From NCBI GenBank assembly GCA_003952965.2, contig CM025854.1:2984085-3048084 (forward strand): a DNA stretch of 64,000 nt. Direction: 5' to 3'. Source of the stretch: Morella rubra. Taxonomy: Eukaryota > Streptophyta > Magnoliopsida > Fagales > Myricaceae. A program made the translations under genes and the position numbers. Below are positions 21,901 through 32,690 of the stretch, in pieces (within the stretch, counting starts at the first letter, position 1; every line of letters begins with the position of its first letter). The notes below the pieces were generated by a model that searched no databases, had not been told where the DNA came from, and was given only the letters and a program-made list of their open reading frames with translations.

Positions 21901-24900
21901 ATTATAAAAGTCAGGTAATGAAATGGAGAATGGCATTAAACATATTGTGCGGCAGTAGAATAACTGCTAAGTTGAAGGTAGAATTCTATAGACTGCTATA
22001 ACATCAGCTATACTCATCAGCGGTAAATGTTGCTGGCAAGAAACATACTTCCAAGATAAATGAAAACAAATGAGAATGTTAAGATTGATAAGTGGAATAC
22101 CAAGAAAGATTAGGATGTAGTGATTCAGTAATAGGTAGGAGCGGCCAATCGAAAAAAGGATAGAGAGAGCCACTCAAAATAGTTTGGCTATGTGCAACAA
22201 CGATTTAGTAATGCACCAGTTGTGAAAGATTGTTTAATTCAAGTTAGTGGAGAGAAAAAGAAAAGGACAGGAGGATTAAAAAGACACATTTAACACAGAA
22301 GCGTGAGATACATATGGAATGCAGAAAATAAAAATATTAATAATGAAAGATGCATTATTGAGTGCAATCTAACTGAGATTAAAACCTAGTAGTGAATTAA
22401 CATGTCATGAGATAATTAACAAAATTTTAATTGGTGCAATTTTTTGGCATATTATTCTGGTTTTAATTGTGAGACTTCACTATGTCTTTCGATGTTCTCC
22501 CTAATTTTGTGGCCAGAAGATTAAATCTGCACTTAACTTTACCAATCCTATTCTAAACGTCCCAATACGAATCATACAGTACCACCAATCCTATTCTAAA
22601 CTTCAAAGCCTTTGGAAACTGTCAGTATTGCTCTCACTCCTATCCTTAAAAATTACCTTCATCGTACCAATTTGATGTTGTAAAGCCACCCCAGTCAATT
22701 ATAGGCAACCCCTAAGTTCCAAGCTTAAGGGCAGCTAGTGCGTTTTTTGTTTCTTTTTTTTTCCATATCATGAAGTCAACTTCAACTATTCTTCACTTTA
22801 ATGCAATTAACTTCCTAGGAAGCTTTAAAGAGGAAATTCAATATGGGAAACAAAAATAAGCTTAAGTTACTATGTTGCAATCTAACCCACGTAGTTTGGA
22901 AAACAGATGTTTTACACATGGGGGACAGGTTTCTAGTTCCATGGACCGTGAACTTATTTTCAGGACTGACATGTAACAGTAAATCAACATCTGTAATCCA
23001 TTTTGATAAACAAACAAGCCCCTTCTTTAAATGCCGGTTTTCATGTTACCAACTCTTACTAGATTCGAGATCTGCTAAAATATTTAGCATGATTCACCAA
23101 CATTCATCTCATCCATGTCTTATGTATAATATTGTTAAATGGGAAAGGTGATAAGCACTTACAAAAGGACAGTGGTGATCCATATCCCATATGCACATTC
23201 GACATGTACGGCAATGATGAGTCCTTGGTGACTTTGGTTTTGAGCAGTAGCGACAAAAGGTATAGTCCTCAAGGTCACCTTTTCGCACAACTGGGTAGAT
23301 GCCCCACTGTATATTTGGAGGCTTGCCAGCACACTGAAATGCCGCAAGGCTGAATGAGGATAAGGTGGTTACACACAAGATCATTGTTATGATGGAGTGG
23401 AATATTCCAGAGAAAGAGTTAACAGAAAAGACAACAGGGTACAGCGCCCACACCCCACCACCTGCATTTTGAGGAAAATGTACCAGAATGAGATGTGAAG
23501 ATATAACCCTGAAAATGTGCAAAAACAAGATGTAAAGAGATAACCAGAAATGCTCCTGGATATGTCACGGTAAACATTTGGGTTCAAAATAAGAATTAGG
23601 CAACATGGTCAGCAGAAAATAAGCAGCAGTTGGCAGCATCCTCCTTGTTGGAACAAGTAAACTGCACAAGTGACCTAAGTTGAAGATTCAATACAGAGAC
23701 AAAGTTAACCCCGCATGTGCAAAACAATTCTTTGAGACAGTATAATAGGAACGTGATGCCACAAGTTCAGTTTCAACCGATTAACGACGCTTTATGTTTG
23801 TTTCTATTTTGCATAAACATTTGGCTTACGAAGGCTTTTAGCATGGTTGTTGATAATCATTACACAATGTTATTATTTTTGTTTCAGCTTCAAAATGACC
23901 CTAGTGGAAATAGGCCTTTGTATCCCTTTACGTTTCTTTCTTTTTCCCTTCAATTTGAACAGGTCTTTGCGGAGCTACCAGAATGAATTCAAAACTATCA
24001 AACTCATAAATTTTAATTATGTCAACAAAACATTAAAGTTTAAGAACTCTGAATTTCAAAAATTCGAACTTGATCCCCCCATATGAACTGTGTAATATTA
24101 ATGCAAACCAACTCTTCTTGACCCTCTTTCTATGAAAGAAAGGATGCCACTATTTCTCCTATATTGCTTAAAATTTGGACTCTTTAGGATGAAACTGATT
24201 TATACCTTGTTATGAACCTTCAAAATACAAGGACACAGATTAGGGAAGGGGGAACAATCAAAATGAAGTACACACGACAGAGAGAGAGAGAGAGAGTCCA
24301 AAAGGAGTTATCTAATCTTATGTGAAGTTAAGTAGGTATACTGACTTACATATCACAAAGAGCATATACACAATGAGGATGCAAACAAAGCACCGGTCAC
24401 GCCAGGGTCTCCACCAAGAGCACTTTCTTTCACAGTCCCGTGGGTTTTGATTTGTTATGGCCCCACACCAGCCGCACTTGAAAATAGGTGCACTAGATGG
24501 AAGAAGAAGGCGTAAACCACAGCCCCAGCATGTGGCCTCACGATCCTCACTGACTGTAGTAATCAGATGATCCTATTATAAGACCCTTCCATTAGCAACA
24601 AAGTTTTGTGATTATAATTGCAATGCACAAAAAGATCATCTAACATGTTGTGTATGCGACAATTGGTCACGGACAAACATGTTCACAATGTCCAGCCGAG
24701 ATGGGTATAAAGATCATAAATTTTGATGTTACGTCACCGATAAATAGGCCACATCCTCAAACATCATCTCTAGACACAAGGTATAAATTTTAATGGTAGT
24801 TTGAGATGCCATTGCCCTACATCACCTCTAGCTAGTGCTTCTGCATCTATCATAACCTTGTTTATTATAGTGTGTCTTCTTCATAAGGTTCATTTATAAG

Positions 24901-27900
24901 TTGCCTAAGTGGGGGTGTAAAGGTGATTCACTTCATCTAGGGCATTGTCTACATAAATGTGAGCAGATATTGCTTCTCTGTCAATATCATAGTAATCTGG
25001 TCAATGATATCATCATCACTAGCAGTTTAGTCACCCTGCAACTGGTCATGCATCCATAAATACACTAGCTCACTCAAGCAGCATAAGCTTTCAGTTAATG
25101 GTGCTACATGAATAAGAAAGCGATCAAAAATATCTTAAACATTTTCAATTACTTTATTTTAAAGGGAGGAAAAGCTCAGGTGCTGCAGCACAAAGGCTTT
25201 GACATCGAAATTGGTACAGCACAAAGGGAGCTGATACCAAATCTGATCTAGGAGGTTGTGGACAATTACTTATTCTCTGGGATGAGCTAGGGCTAGAATC
25301 CTTGCAGAAAAGAGTTGGAAAATAAGGGAAATACAGGGCTTCGAATGGGTATGAGAAGGAAAGGTTTAACGAGTAAAAACAGACAGTTTTGGACTTTGGT
25401 AGCTGTCACACAGGGGAATGTTAACCAAAATGCCCATATGGATGAGTGGTTTTGTGTTTTATAGCATTAAATTTAAGAGCAAATACAGATGCAATATCAG
25501 ATCTGGTGCTGGTCAGTATTCAACATAAAAGTGCAGAAAATTTGAATCAGAAAATAAGGGGAAAAGAGAAGATAAACCTACGCATCATAACTAGTTCTCA
25601 TAAGCATCACACTAGGATCTCTCAGCATCACATGTCGCAGAATATTGATCATCCAACCTCATGAGCATATTTGCTGCAAAAGGTTCATAAAACTTGTTGT
25701 CTCCCTCTAATTAAATGGTTACATCAAGATCTAAAGAAAACCGCATCTGACCCAACATGACTTAGGCTCTATAAGACTTGGAGTCCATGGGTTTGATAAC
25801 TAATCCAAACTAAATGATAATGCAACCTACAAATAATATCTAAAAGACATAATAAAAATAAAATAAGACCTAGAACCAAAGCACAATCTACGTCCTGAAA
25901 CATAGACTTTCAGAGATGACCCCAAATTCTGAAAATAAGGTGGCGTTCGTTTGCCAAAATTTTGGGGAATATTCCCAAAATTTTGGGAATCTTTTGGAGT
26001 TTGAGATTTATTGGGGTTGGTAAAAAGTTGTGGAATGTGTTAGTATAGATGTTAAAAATTTTGAAATGTGTTTGTTTTGCTCGAAATTTCCATACCCTGA
26101 AATGTTGGGGAAACAAACACCACCTAAATAAGACAAATTGAAATACAATTGACGTCTCTCTGTCTACATCATTAATTCATTGATTTCTATTTTCTCCGTA
26201 ATCAGATTTAAAGGTTTTGAGGAAGGGAACTAAGGTCTTTGGCTTTGTTTTCTCCAACTTTGGTTCTACAGATTTTGTGACCCATCTGGTATGGTACAAA
26301 AGATTATCACCTACTTGAATGAATGGAACAACCACTACCTCTTTCGCTTTACTTTTTTGGATTGGTACATTACGCACTACAGTGAGGATTTTAGACCCAC
26401 GACAACACCCTCAACCCGTTCTCATGAAGTAATTGCAAATGAAACAAGGCCTACATCTTTTTTGATGAAGTACAAGTTCGGCTTAAATCACAAAGAAAAC
26501 AGGAGCTACCCTCTGCACAGGCTGTAGATCACACAAATAGAACGATAAACACACTCAAACTAGTTTGGAATGTTTAAGAGGTTGAAGATATAAGGACATT
26601 ATAGTGAAGCAATCCTACACAGCTATAAAAATTCAGGAATCTCAAGAACATGAATTTTATACTATCACCAATTAAATTTCCAGATGCTAAAGGTTTGGGA
26701 TTTGCTCTCACCACACAAGGCACAAAGGAACAACCTCCAGATTACGGAACTTCTATTCCCGCTTAGCTGCCCACTGGATCAAGCAAATGTCCACTAATCT
26801 TGGCATAAACTTAAATGACTCCAAAGAGTGAAAAAAAAAAAACCCAGTAACCATAATCTCTGGCAGTAGAGCCATAACAAGCTCTATATCTTCGGAATGG
26901 TAACTATCTAGGAAGAGTTGCTGAATCCTTTGTGGTAATATTTTGGATTTTCCACCTTTTACACTAGGAATTAGATCATTGACTCTTTAAGAGTTCATTT
27001 CTTTTGGATGAATCTTCTGGACCTGGCTTGTATCACCTTCCATGTGTCTTAAAAGATATGTAAAATGACAGAATAATTCTTTATGTTCCTCATATCATAT
27101 CCAATTCCTAAGACACAACAATTTCGATCCATTGCACTATAGGAATCAAGTTAGTAGGACAATTAGCCTGTTGTTTTCCCTCTTCTTTGGGCCATGGTTC
27201 ATCATGTTAGAGGTTTATGCTCAGCTGACAAGGTGAAAGGAAACATGGGGGATAACTAAGTCCAAATTGAAGGTATGCCTAGAAGGAGTAAGCCCGTCTA
27301 GCATGCACGCACAAGGTTGAATCTATTATGTGTGTATGCAAGCAATTATAATACCTATAAAGTGTAGCTGACCCATTAACTTACATGAGTTCATCTACTG
27401 CAAACCACATATTCGAGGGATGGACATACAGAATAGTTTTTTTTTTTTTTTTTGAGTAATCATCATTATCTCTGATTCACATGCAGACAAGTTGGTGAAA
27501 CTTGGTACTTTTTCCATGCATGCCTCTATCAGGGATAACATGAATATTCCCAGTTATCTTCTTCCTTCAGTTGCCATCACTTCTGTCTTAAAATCTATAT
27601 ACATTCAACATTCAGTGTAGAAATGTTTGAGAAACTTGCTCATTTCCCGTCAAGCTTTTCTAGAGAAGTGAAAGTAGGTTAAAAATTACTGATTTGGCCA
27701 TCATCTATTCCAACAAGTTTCTAAAGTACGACAGAAAATTTTTTCATTATCCCAAACCAAAAAGCAAGGGAAGGAATCAAGTTAAGTTGATACCACTTAT
27801 TTATCTTTAACTCTCCTTCTTCTAGGAACTATTTGCATTCGAGGTTTTAGTCCAAGGGTGAGAAATTTTCATGCACTGGAATCCTTATTGCAAGAGTAAT

Positions 27901-28346
27901 ATAGAATATACAGTTACAAACTTGCTTTAAAGAACAAAGTATAGCGAATGGTTTTTCGTTTTCGTTTTTTACCTGTTTCCTTATGATAATTACAATAACC
28001 AGAAATCACCGCAGAAACTGATCATCATCAAATCGAAAATATGAAGAGGTAGCTAAAGCAACAACGAAACAATACAATAGAAGCCATTCAAGCAAGTGGG
28101 TATAATTTATAGCAGTCCAGATATAATAACTATTTGGATATGCTAACTTACAGCCTTCAATATCCAAAAAAAAAAAAACAAAAAAAAAACAAACAAGAAA
28201 AACAAAACAGGAACAGAAAAGCCACTGAAATCCCTATAAAAGTGACAAACACAGAAACAAAGCCAAAAATCAATCAAAGAACAAGAAACTGGGAAGAGAG
28301 AAAGGGAAAACACAAGGCTGTAACTAACCTTGGCCAAGTCAGCCAT
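18948..28346 (-). CDS. DHHC-type protein S-acyltransferase (palmitoyltransferase)
   Basis: Four coding exons join without a break: 28346-28329 (MADLAK), 24572-24350, 23461-23163 and 19424-18948, giving 338 aa. All junctions use GT-AG and phases agree (0, 1, 0). Domains: twin CxxC pairs CWGC 21-24 and CGWC 39-42, a membrane span around 66-80, a second near 94-120, the cysteine-rich domain starting [16 protein letters not shown] and ending DHHC at 175-178, then membrane spans near 190-215 and 235-285, and a tail [24 protein letters not shown] enzymes carry a palmitoyl group on the DHHC cysteine and pass it to protein cysteines at the Golgi, vacuole or plasma membrane. The text is most like the plant PAT10/PAT11-type group as I recall it. 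Exon 1 is inferred: an 18-base coding exon with a good ATG and a GTTAGT donor that fits the phase of exon 2. Introns total 8.4 kb and hold several transposons. It is probably functional. Confidence 0.92.
20497..20778 (+). mobile_element. TRIM-like miniature LTR retrotransposon in intron 3
   Basis: Two direct repeats of about 80 bp (20497-20577 and 20702-20778, about 85% alike by eye, TG...CA ends) enclose 124 bp. A primer-site-like TGGTATTAGAGC follows the left repeat at once, and a purine-rich GTGAGGGAGAA precedes the right one. Flanks AATGA and AAGGA resemble a decayed 5-bp target duplication. It has no coding capacity, as expected of terminal-repeat retrotransposons in miniature. Plus orientation, antisense to the host gene. 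It is whole in layout but an old fossil. Confidence 0.75.
21400..22390 (+). pseudogene. RTE-type LINE fragment in intron 3 (decayed)
   Basis: Scattered plus-strand peptides match the 3' half of plant RTE-like reverse transcriptases: [10 protein letters not shown] near 21752 (degenerate FADD box), [18 protein letters not shown] near 21820 (ELWRETLE...RTK region), LKVEFYRLL near 21975 (usual KFYRTAI), CCWQETY (usual ECWPVK), [17 protein letters not shown] near 22070 (usual EMRMLRWMCG...RDRIRN) and [11 protein letters not shown] near 22150. Stops and frameshifts are many. Sense orientation is opposite to the host gene. Confidence 0.65.
24281..24295. repeat. (GA)n microsatellite in intron 2
   Basis: Short uninterrupted GA dinucleotide run (about seven units) inside intron 2 of the acyltransferase gene. 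Confidence 0.85.
25939..26124. mobile_element. Tourist-like MITE (PIF/Harbinger type) in intron 1
   Basis: 186 bp with inverted ends: GGTGGCGTTCGTTTGCC at the left and, read backwards, GGTGGTGTTTGTTTCCCC at the right. A 3-bp duplication TAA lies on both sides (25936-25938 and 26125-26127), typical of PIF/Harbinger-derived MITEs. It has no coding capacity. A related element is at 38196-38340. Confidence 0.8.
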
Positions 28347-28362
28347 TTGTATGTCTATATTC

Positions 28363-28392
28363 TCAGATTAAAGCTGTCTTGAGTCGGAACAT
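28363..28392 (-). promoter_or_regulatory. Upstream ORF in the acyltransferase 5' leader
   Basis: On the minus strand an ATG at 28392 opens a nine-codon frame (MFRLKTALI, stop at 28365-28363) that ends 16 bases before the main ATG at 28346 and is in another frame. If the transcript starts upstream of 28392, this uORF could lower translation of the enzyme. The transcription start is not visible from sequence alone. Confidence 0.4.
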
Positions 28393-29039
28393 TATTCTTC
28401 TACTTCTACAACTGGATTTAAGCCACAGATTGACCCAGGATTCTGGCGAGAGAAAGGGAGAGGATGCTCCGTCGTTGGTGTCCCTTCTAGAAAAAAAGGT
28501 AATGCAATACGGTCAGGGTTGATCTAAACTGGATCCGAGGCAGGGAATTGCTACCCATATTTGACAGTCATTTACAATTTAAATCTATCCCTCATTCTGC
28601 CTGAAAAGCCAAGAGATTTTTCCCTGTTGACCAAGACACAAAATTTGAAAAAAAAAAAAAAAAAATACAACTTTCGCAGAAGTAACAAAAGACCGATAAT
28701 ATAAAAATAAGGGTAAATTACTCCGTACGTATTAGGAGTTTGATTTTTTTTCAATTTGGTTATTAAGGTTCGATTTTTTTAAAAAATATCCCTGAGAAAG
28801 ATCCATTACCAAATCGATCATGCCGTCAACTCATTGGATGGAAATACATACGTATATAACGGCTTATGTGTGAAAATTGACAGCTAAAAAAAAAAAAAAA
28901 AATTCGGCCCAATCACAATGTGACACGTTAGAAAATAAATAAAAATAAAAATATTTTAAAAAATAAAAAATAAATCTAAAATTAATAAAAAAAACATAAT
29001 TAATTTTTTTTAATGTTAAAAAAAAAAAAAAAAAAAAAC

Positions 29040-29185
29040 CCGGATCGGGACTGTCCCCCAACCGCCCAGAGCACCGCTCGGGGTGGAGGAGGGATTCCTC
29101 CTCCCTCCGCTGGCCACCCACTTCTGGGCGGCCAGACTCCCCGACGGCCAATGGAGGGGCCTCCACCAAGAAAGGATAAGGGGTA
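29040..29185. other. GC-rich core of the palindromic MULE
   Basis: About 145 bp of high GC between long A- and T-runs. It contains its own inverted repeat (CCGCCCAGA near 29062 with TCTGGGCGG near 29122) and a CTCCTCC/GGAGGAGG hairpin. It might be a captured gene piece (pack-MULE style) or the original loop. No protein can be named. Confidence 0.5.
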
Positions 29186-29270
29186 CCTAATCCCGATTTT
29201 TTTTTTTAATTTTAGATTTATTTTTTTTTAAAAAAATGTTTTTATTTTTATTTATTTTGCTACCATGTGT

Positions 29271-31009
29271 TAGGGTGTAAGTCCAATCCGGCTTCCGGCA
29301 GAGCTCTAGCTCCGTTTCCATCACCGGTTCCGGGAAGATGAGGTCCGACACTTTCAGGAACTGGAACCGAAAGTGGATTTGGAGTTTTCCCGGAAGCGGA
29401 GGTTTCCGCTGGTTTAGAGGAAAACCGGTTCCGTTATTTTTTTTATTATTTTTTAACTAAATATTAAAACGACGTCGTTCTATTTTAAATAGAACGACGT
29501 CGTTTATTGTTTAAAACAAAATATTGCCGTGGATCAAAACGTGTCATTTTGATCCATGGTGAAAACTCAAAAAACCCTAAATCCCCTGTTCCCCTCCCCC
29601 CTTCTCCTTCTCGAAAAGCCCAGTCTCACTCCTTCAGTCCCTCGTCCCTCAGTCTCTCTCTTTCTATTCGAGCACTTCGAAGACATATTCTCTCTCTCTC
29701 CTCTTACAGCTAAGCTTCGTCTTCTCCGGCGACGCAACGAACACATTTAGAACATCTTTGTAATTCTCTAGTTTCTGTCGATCTCTCTGTCTCTCTCTCT
29801 CTCAGTCTCTGTCTTCTCTACTACAGGTGGGCGTGGATATAAATCGTCCAAAAGAAAGAGCTCAAGCGGCAAGCCACAGGGTAAGTTACGGACTGCCTTT
29901 GCATTGTTGTTTATTTAGCTAATAATTTAGGGTGATTTTATTATAGAGATAGAGATATCTGGCTGTTTTTAGCAGTTGTTTTTAGCATGCACATTATATG
30001 TTTGAATAAAATTCCAAAAGAAAATCTATTAGTATAAATGTCACTATCATTCACAGGTTTACAAATTATAAGTGATGTGCAAACCTGTGTAGATGTGTAT
30101 TCTGTCAAGTGGAGTTGATGCATGTATCGGGGTTAAGGGAACTCTTTCTGTTAAATGTCCTATTAAAATTCCTATTATAAGTGATGATGCATGTTTCATG
30201 TCTGTTAGCATAGTATAATGTCCTATTAAAATTCTGAAATAGGATTAATATAATTATATATCAACAAACTGATAAGTCAATGTTGTTTAATATATATCAT
30301 AGGTTAATTGTTTAATGTTGTTGCAGGATTAATTAGAAATTCTCTTATAACATGTTTGGCTGGATTTATTTATTATGGATTTTGTGAAGTGCATGTTTTT
30401 AGATTATTTTTACACTTATTTGTCAATTGCATGTTTTAGGATTTTCGGTTTTTAAAATAGGTTGCTAGGATGTTGTTTTCGGTTTTCAAAAGATCAACAA
30501 TGAGTTGTTAGTTTTTAAATATTATGGGCTAAATAAAATGACCATCAAAACTAATATGATCATAATATGATATGGTTGTTTTAGTTTGAATCTTAAAGGA
30601 TGGCCAACATTTTACTCCAAAATTCAACTCTAATTATTTCGTGTCTTGATGAGTTGATGTGGTGCAAAAGTAAATTCTTAATTTTTATTTGTATACTTAT
30701 TGTGTTCATTTATATAATTGAGATTTTTGTAATGAATTGATAAATGTTCATATGAAGTTCGGGTTGTATATTTTAATTTTTTGAGATGTTATTTGTGAAT
30801 TGTGATGAATGAATAAGATCTTTACTTTTTGTAAAAAAAAAGACTTAAATAGGCAAAAAAATATGGCCCAAAATATTGTCGGAATTCCGCTATCCACTGA
30901 GAGTCGAAAGCGGAAATAGAAACGGACTTTATTTTGGTTATCCGCTAGTTAGCAATCGGATGTCGGAATGTCAAATTCTGCTTCCGACTAGTTCACTATT
31001 CACTCCTAG
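29271..31009. mobile_element. Non-autonomous hAT element inside the MULE
   Basis: 1739 bp flanked by CCATGTGT (29263-29270) and CCACGTGT (31010-31017), an 8-bp duplication with one change; removing the element rejoins the MULE arm exactly. Ends are TAGGGTGTAAGT and, read backwards, CTAGGAGTGAATAGTG. Subterminal CCGG and TTCCGG/CCGGAA motifs cluster at 29288-29440 and 30880-30990. It keeps a CT-rich leader and a good donor (CACAGG|GTAAGTTACGG at 29880/29881) but no transposase, so it looks like an internal-deletion derivative that kept the promoter and first intron of an autonomous hAT gene. Confidence 0.82.
29467..29505. promoter_or_regulatory. 39-bp perfect palindrome with two GACGTC cores
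   Basis: AAACGACGTCGTTCTATTT, then one T, then its exact reverse complement. Each arm contains GACGTC, an ACGT core of the kind bound by plant bZIP (TGA/CRE-like) factors. It lies directly upstream of a second small inverted repeat (GGATCAAAACG ... TTTTGATCC near 29531-29554) and the CT-rich leader of the hAT element, where a promoter would be. Confidence 0.7.
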
Positions 31010-31234
31010 CCACGTGTCACATTGCGATTGGGCGAATTTTTTTTTTTTAATTGAGCTATCAATTCTCACGTATAAGCCGTTAGCCACGTGTGCATTTCCA
31101 TCCAATGAGTTAACACATAGATTTGGTAATGGGTCCTCACCCAAGGATATTTTTAGGAAAAATCGAACCCTGAGGACCAAATTAGAAAAAGATCAAACTC
31201 AAAAGACGTGCAGAGTAATTTAGCCTAAAAATAA

Positions 31235-32215
31235 AACAAAACAAAAGGCGTGGTCAGACTTTTTAAATTCTTATTAGTAAGTAAATCATTTTTGTGCGGT
31301 GAACATCTTCTCTAAAACAAATATTTAGACTTTAATTTTAAAAACAAAGTTGGCGAATGAACCACACCGCCAGCATGACCATTGACCACAATGACCAGCG
31401 AGACTGCTGTGATTCTGGAGAACTCCGTTCCGGTCCCACCAGGCTTGAAACGGGTCGTGTTTTGATCAAAAAAAAAAAAAAAAAGAGGTCTTGTTTGCCT
31501 TGTTTTTACTTTTATTTTGTTCGCATATGTGCTTCTGGTATCAAGGAGTTCGTAACACGACAAAATATATTGTACGAGTTCTTAATGTGACAAAAATAGA
31601 GACATGAAAATAGCATTTTTATATGTCATAAAATTTTTCTTAATGTTACGTATCCAAAAACAAAATTCCTTTTGATTTAATATATTATAAATTGGGAAAT
31701 ATAGATAATTACTTAAACTGAGGTAAACCAAAGCAACTAGTATTTATGATTTGACTAGAAAAAAGAAAAAAAAACTATTGTAATATATAACTCATTTTCT
31801 CTAAACAAATTCATTTACTGGCAAGGACACACAATATTGTCTTACCCACATAAGTAACGTTACTGAAAAAAAAAAAAAAAAAAAAAGTAACGTTACTGAA
31901 AAAGAATTACCATCTTATTCCTACACGTGTCTCTGATCCTGTCAAGTATTTTCTTTTTCTATAATAAAACAAAAAACTTGTACCGTTGAGTTACAAAAAA
32001 TAGTACTCACTTTGACTTACAAGCCGTACGACTAGTGTAGGAATGGGACCGGTTTACAGACCACCAATTATGGTAAAAAAATTTCTCCATTCCAAAATTT
32101 TAATTTGTAAATATAATTAATTTTAATTTTTTATAAATAAAATAATTTTAAAATAATTTCTCTTTCTATTAAATTATCTTTTTTATTAAAGTAAATAAAA
32201 AATATTATATATATA
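31235..32215. other. AT-rich intergenic DNA
   Basis: No gene seen. GTAACGTTACTGAAAA occurs twice around a long A-run (31855-31900). A short GC-richer patch at 31350-31440 has no recognisable coding motif. Confidence 0.5.
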
Positions 32216-32690
32216 TTTGGTTCTTGGATTTTGAATCATTTTAATAAATAGTACTTTAATTTTCAAATTGATCATAAAGGTCTTTAAGTTTGTAAATTAT
32301 CAAATAAGTCCTTTGGTTAAACTTCTATCAATAAAGTTAATGATTTACCTATTAGTTCTAATACATGTGTTAACCAAAACTAAACATTGTGACTTATTAT
32401 TTTTCTAACTTTTTTTATAATTTTTTTGGTTTAAAAAATAAAATAAATAAATTATTTTAAAAAAAAAAAAAAAACTTTAAAAAAAAAAGTCACATTATTT
32501 TAGTTTTTGGGTGACACATGTGAACTTATGATTGGTGCTTACGTGTGAACTATTCATTTTGAGAATAAAATTTTAGAGAAAACTTTTTTGACAAAAATTA
32601 TAAACTTAAGACCTCTATGATCAAGTTGAAAACTTAAGAACGATTTGTTGAAAAGGTTCAAAACCTAGGGATGAAATAAGTACGTAACCC
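32216..32690. mobile_element. Palindromic MULE-type MITE (eroded left end)
   Basis: Arms 32216-32330 and 32570-32690 are inverted copies with interruptions: TGATCATAAAGGTCTTTAAG on the left pairs with a backwards-read TGATCATAGAGGTCTTAAG on the right. The right end is GGGTTACGTACTTATTTC when read backwards; the left counterpart is eroded, so a target duplication cannot be confirmed. The AT-rich centre with A- and T-runs has the same layout as 28711-31225 and 41261-41755. Confidence 0.6.

Larger units (their letters stand above)
28711..31225. mobile_element. Palindromic non-autonomous MULE, split by a hAT element
   Basis: A perfect 9-bp target duplication TAAAAATAA (28702-28710 and 31226-31234) brackets ends GGGTAAATTACTC and, read backwards, GGCTAAATTACTC. 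The arms (28711-about 29000 and, after removing the hAT insertion, about 29195-29270 plus 31018-31225) are inverted copies over their whole length, with shared stretches such as CCCAATCACAATGTGACACG. Without the insertion the element is about 770 bp with a GC-rich core (29040-29180). A 9-bp duplication and long inverted arms are typical of Mutator-like elements. It lies about 0.36 kb upstream of the acyltransferase start codon. Confidence 0.88.

Noticed and set aside
25200-25260. GAGCTGATACCAAATCTGAT as a minus-strand primer site of an LTR element
   Set aside because: No LTR pair, gag text or purine tract nearby.
28143-28346. 67-codon minus-strand frame starting [11 protein letters not shown]
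   Set aside because: Its ATG is the true start of the acyltransferase, but after MADLAK the frame runs into the intron past a GTTAGT donor; the rest is intron.
28864-29231. Frames over the A- and T-runs of the palindromic MULE
   Set aside because: Lysine and phenylalanine homopolymers from low-complexity DNA.
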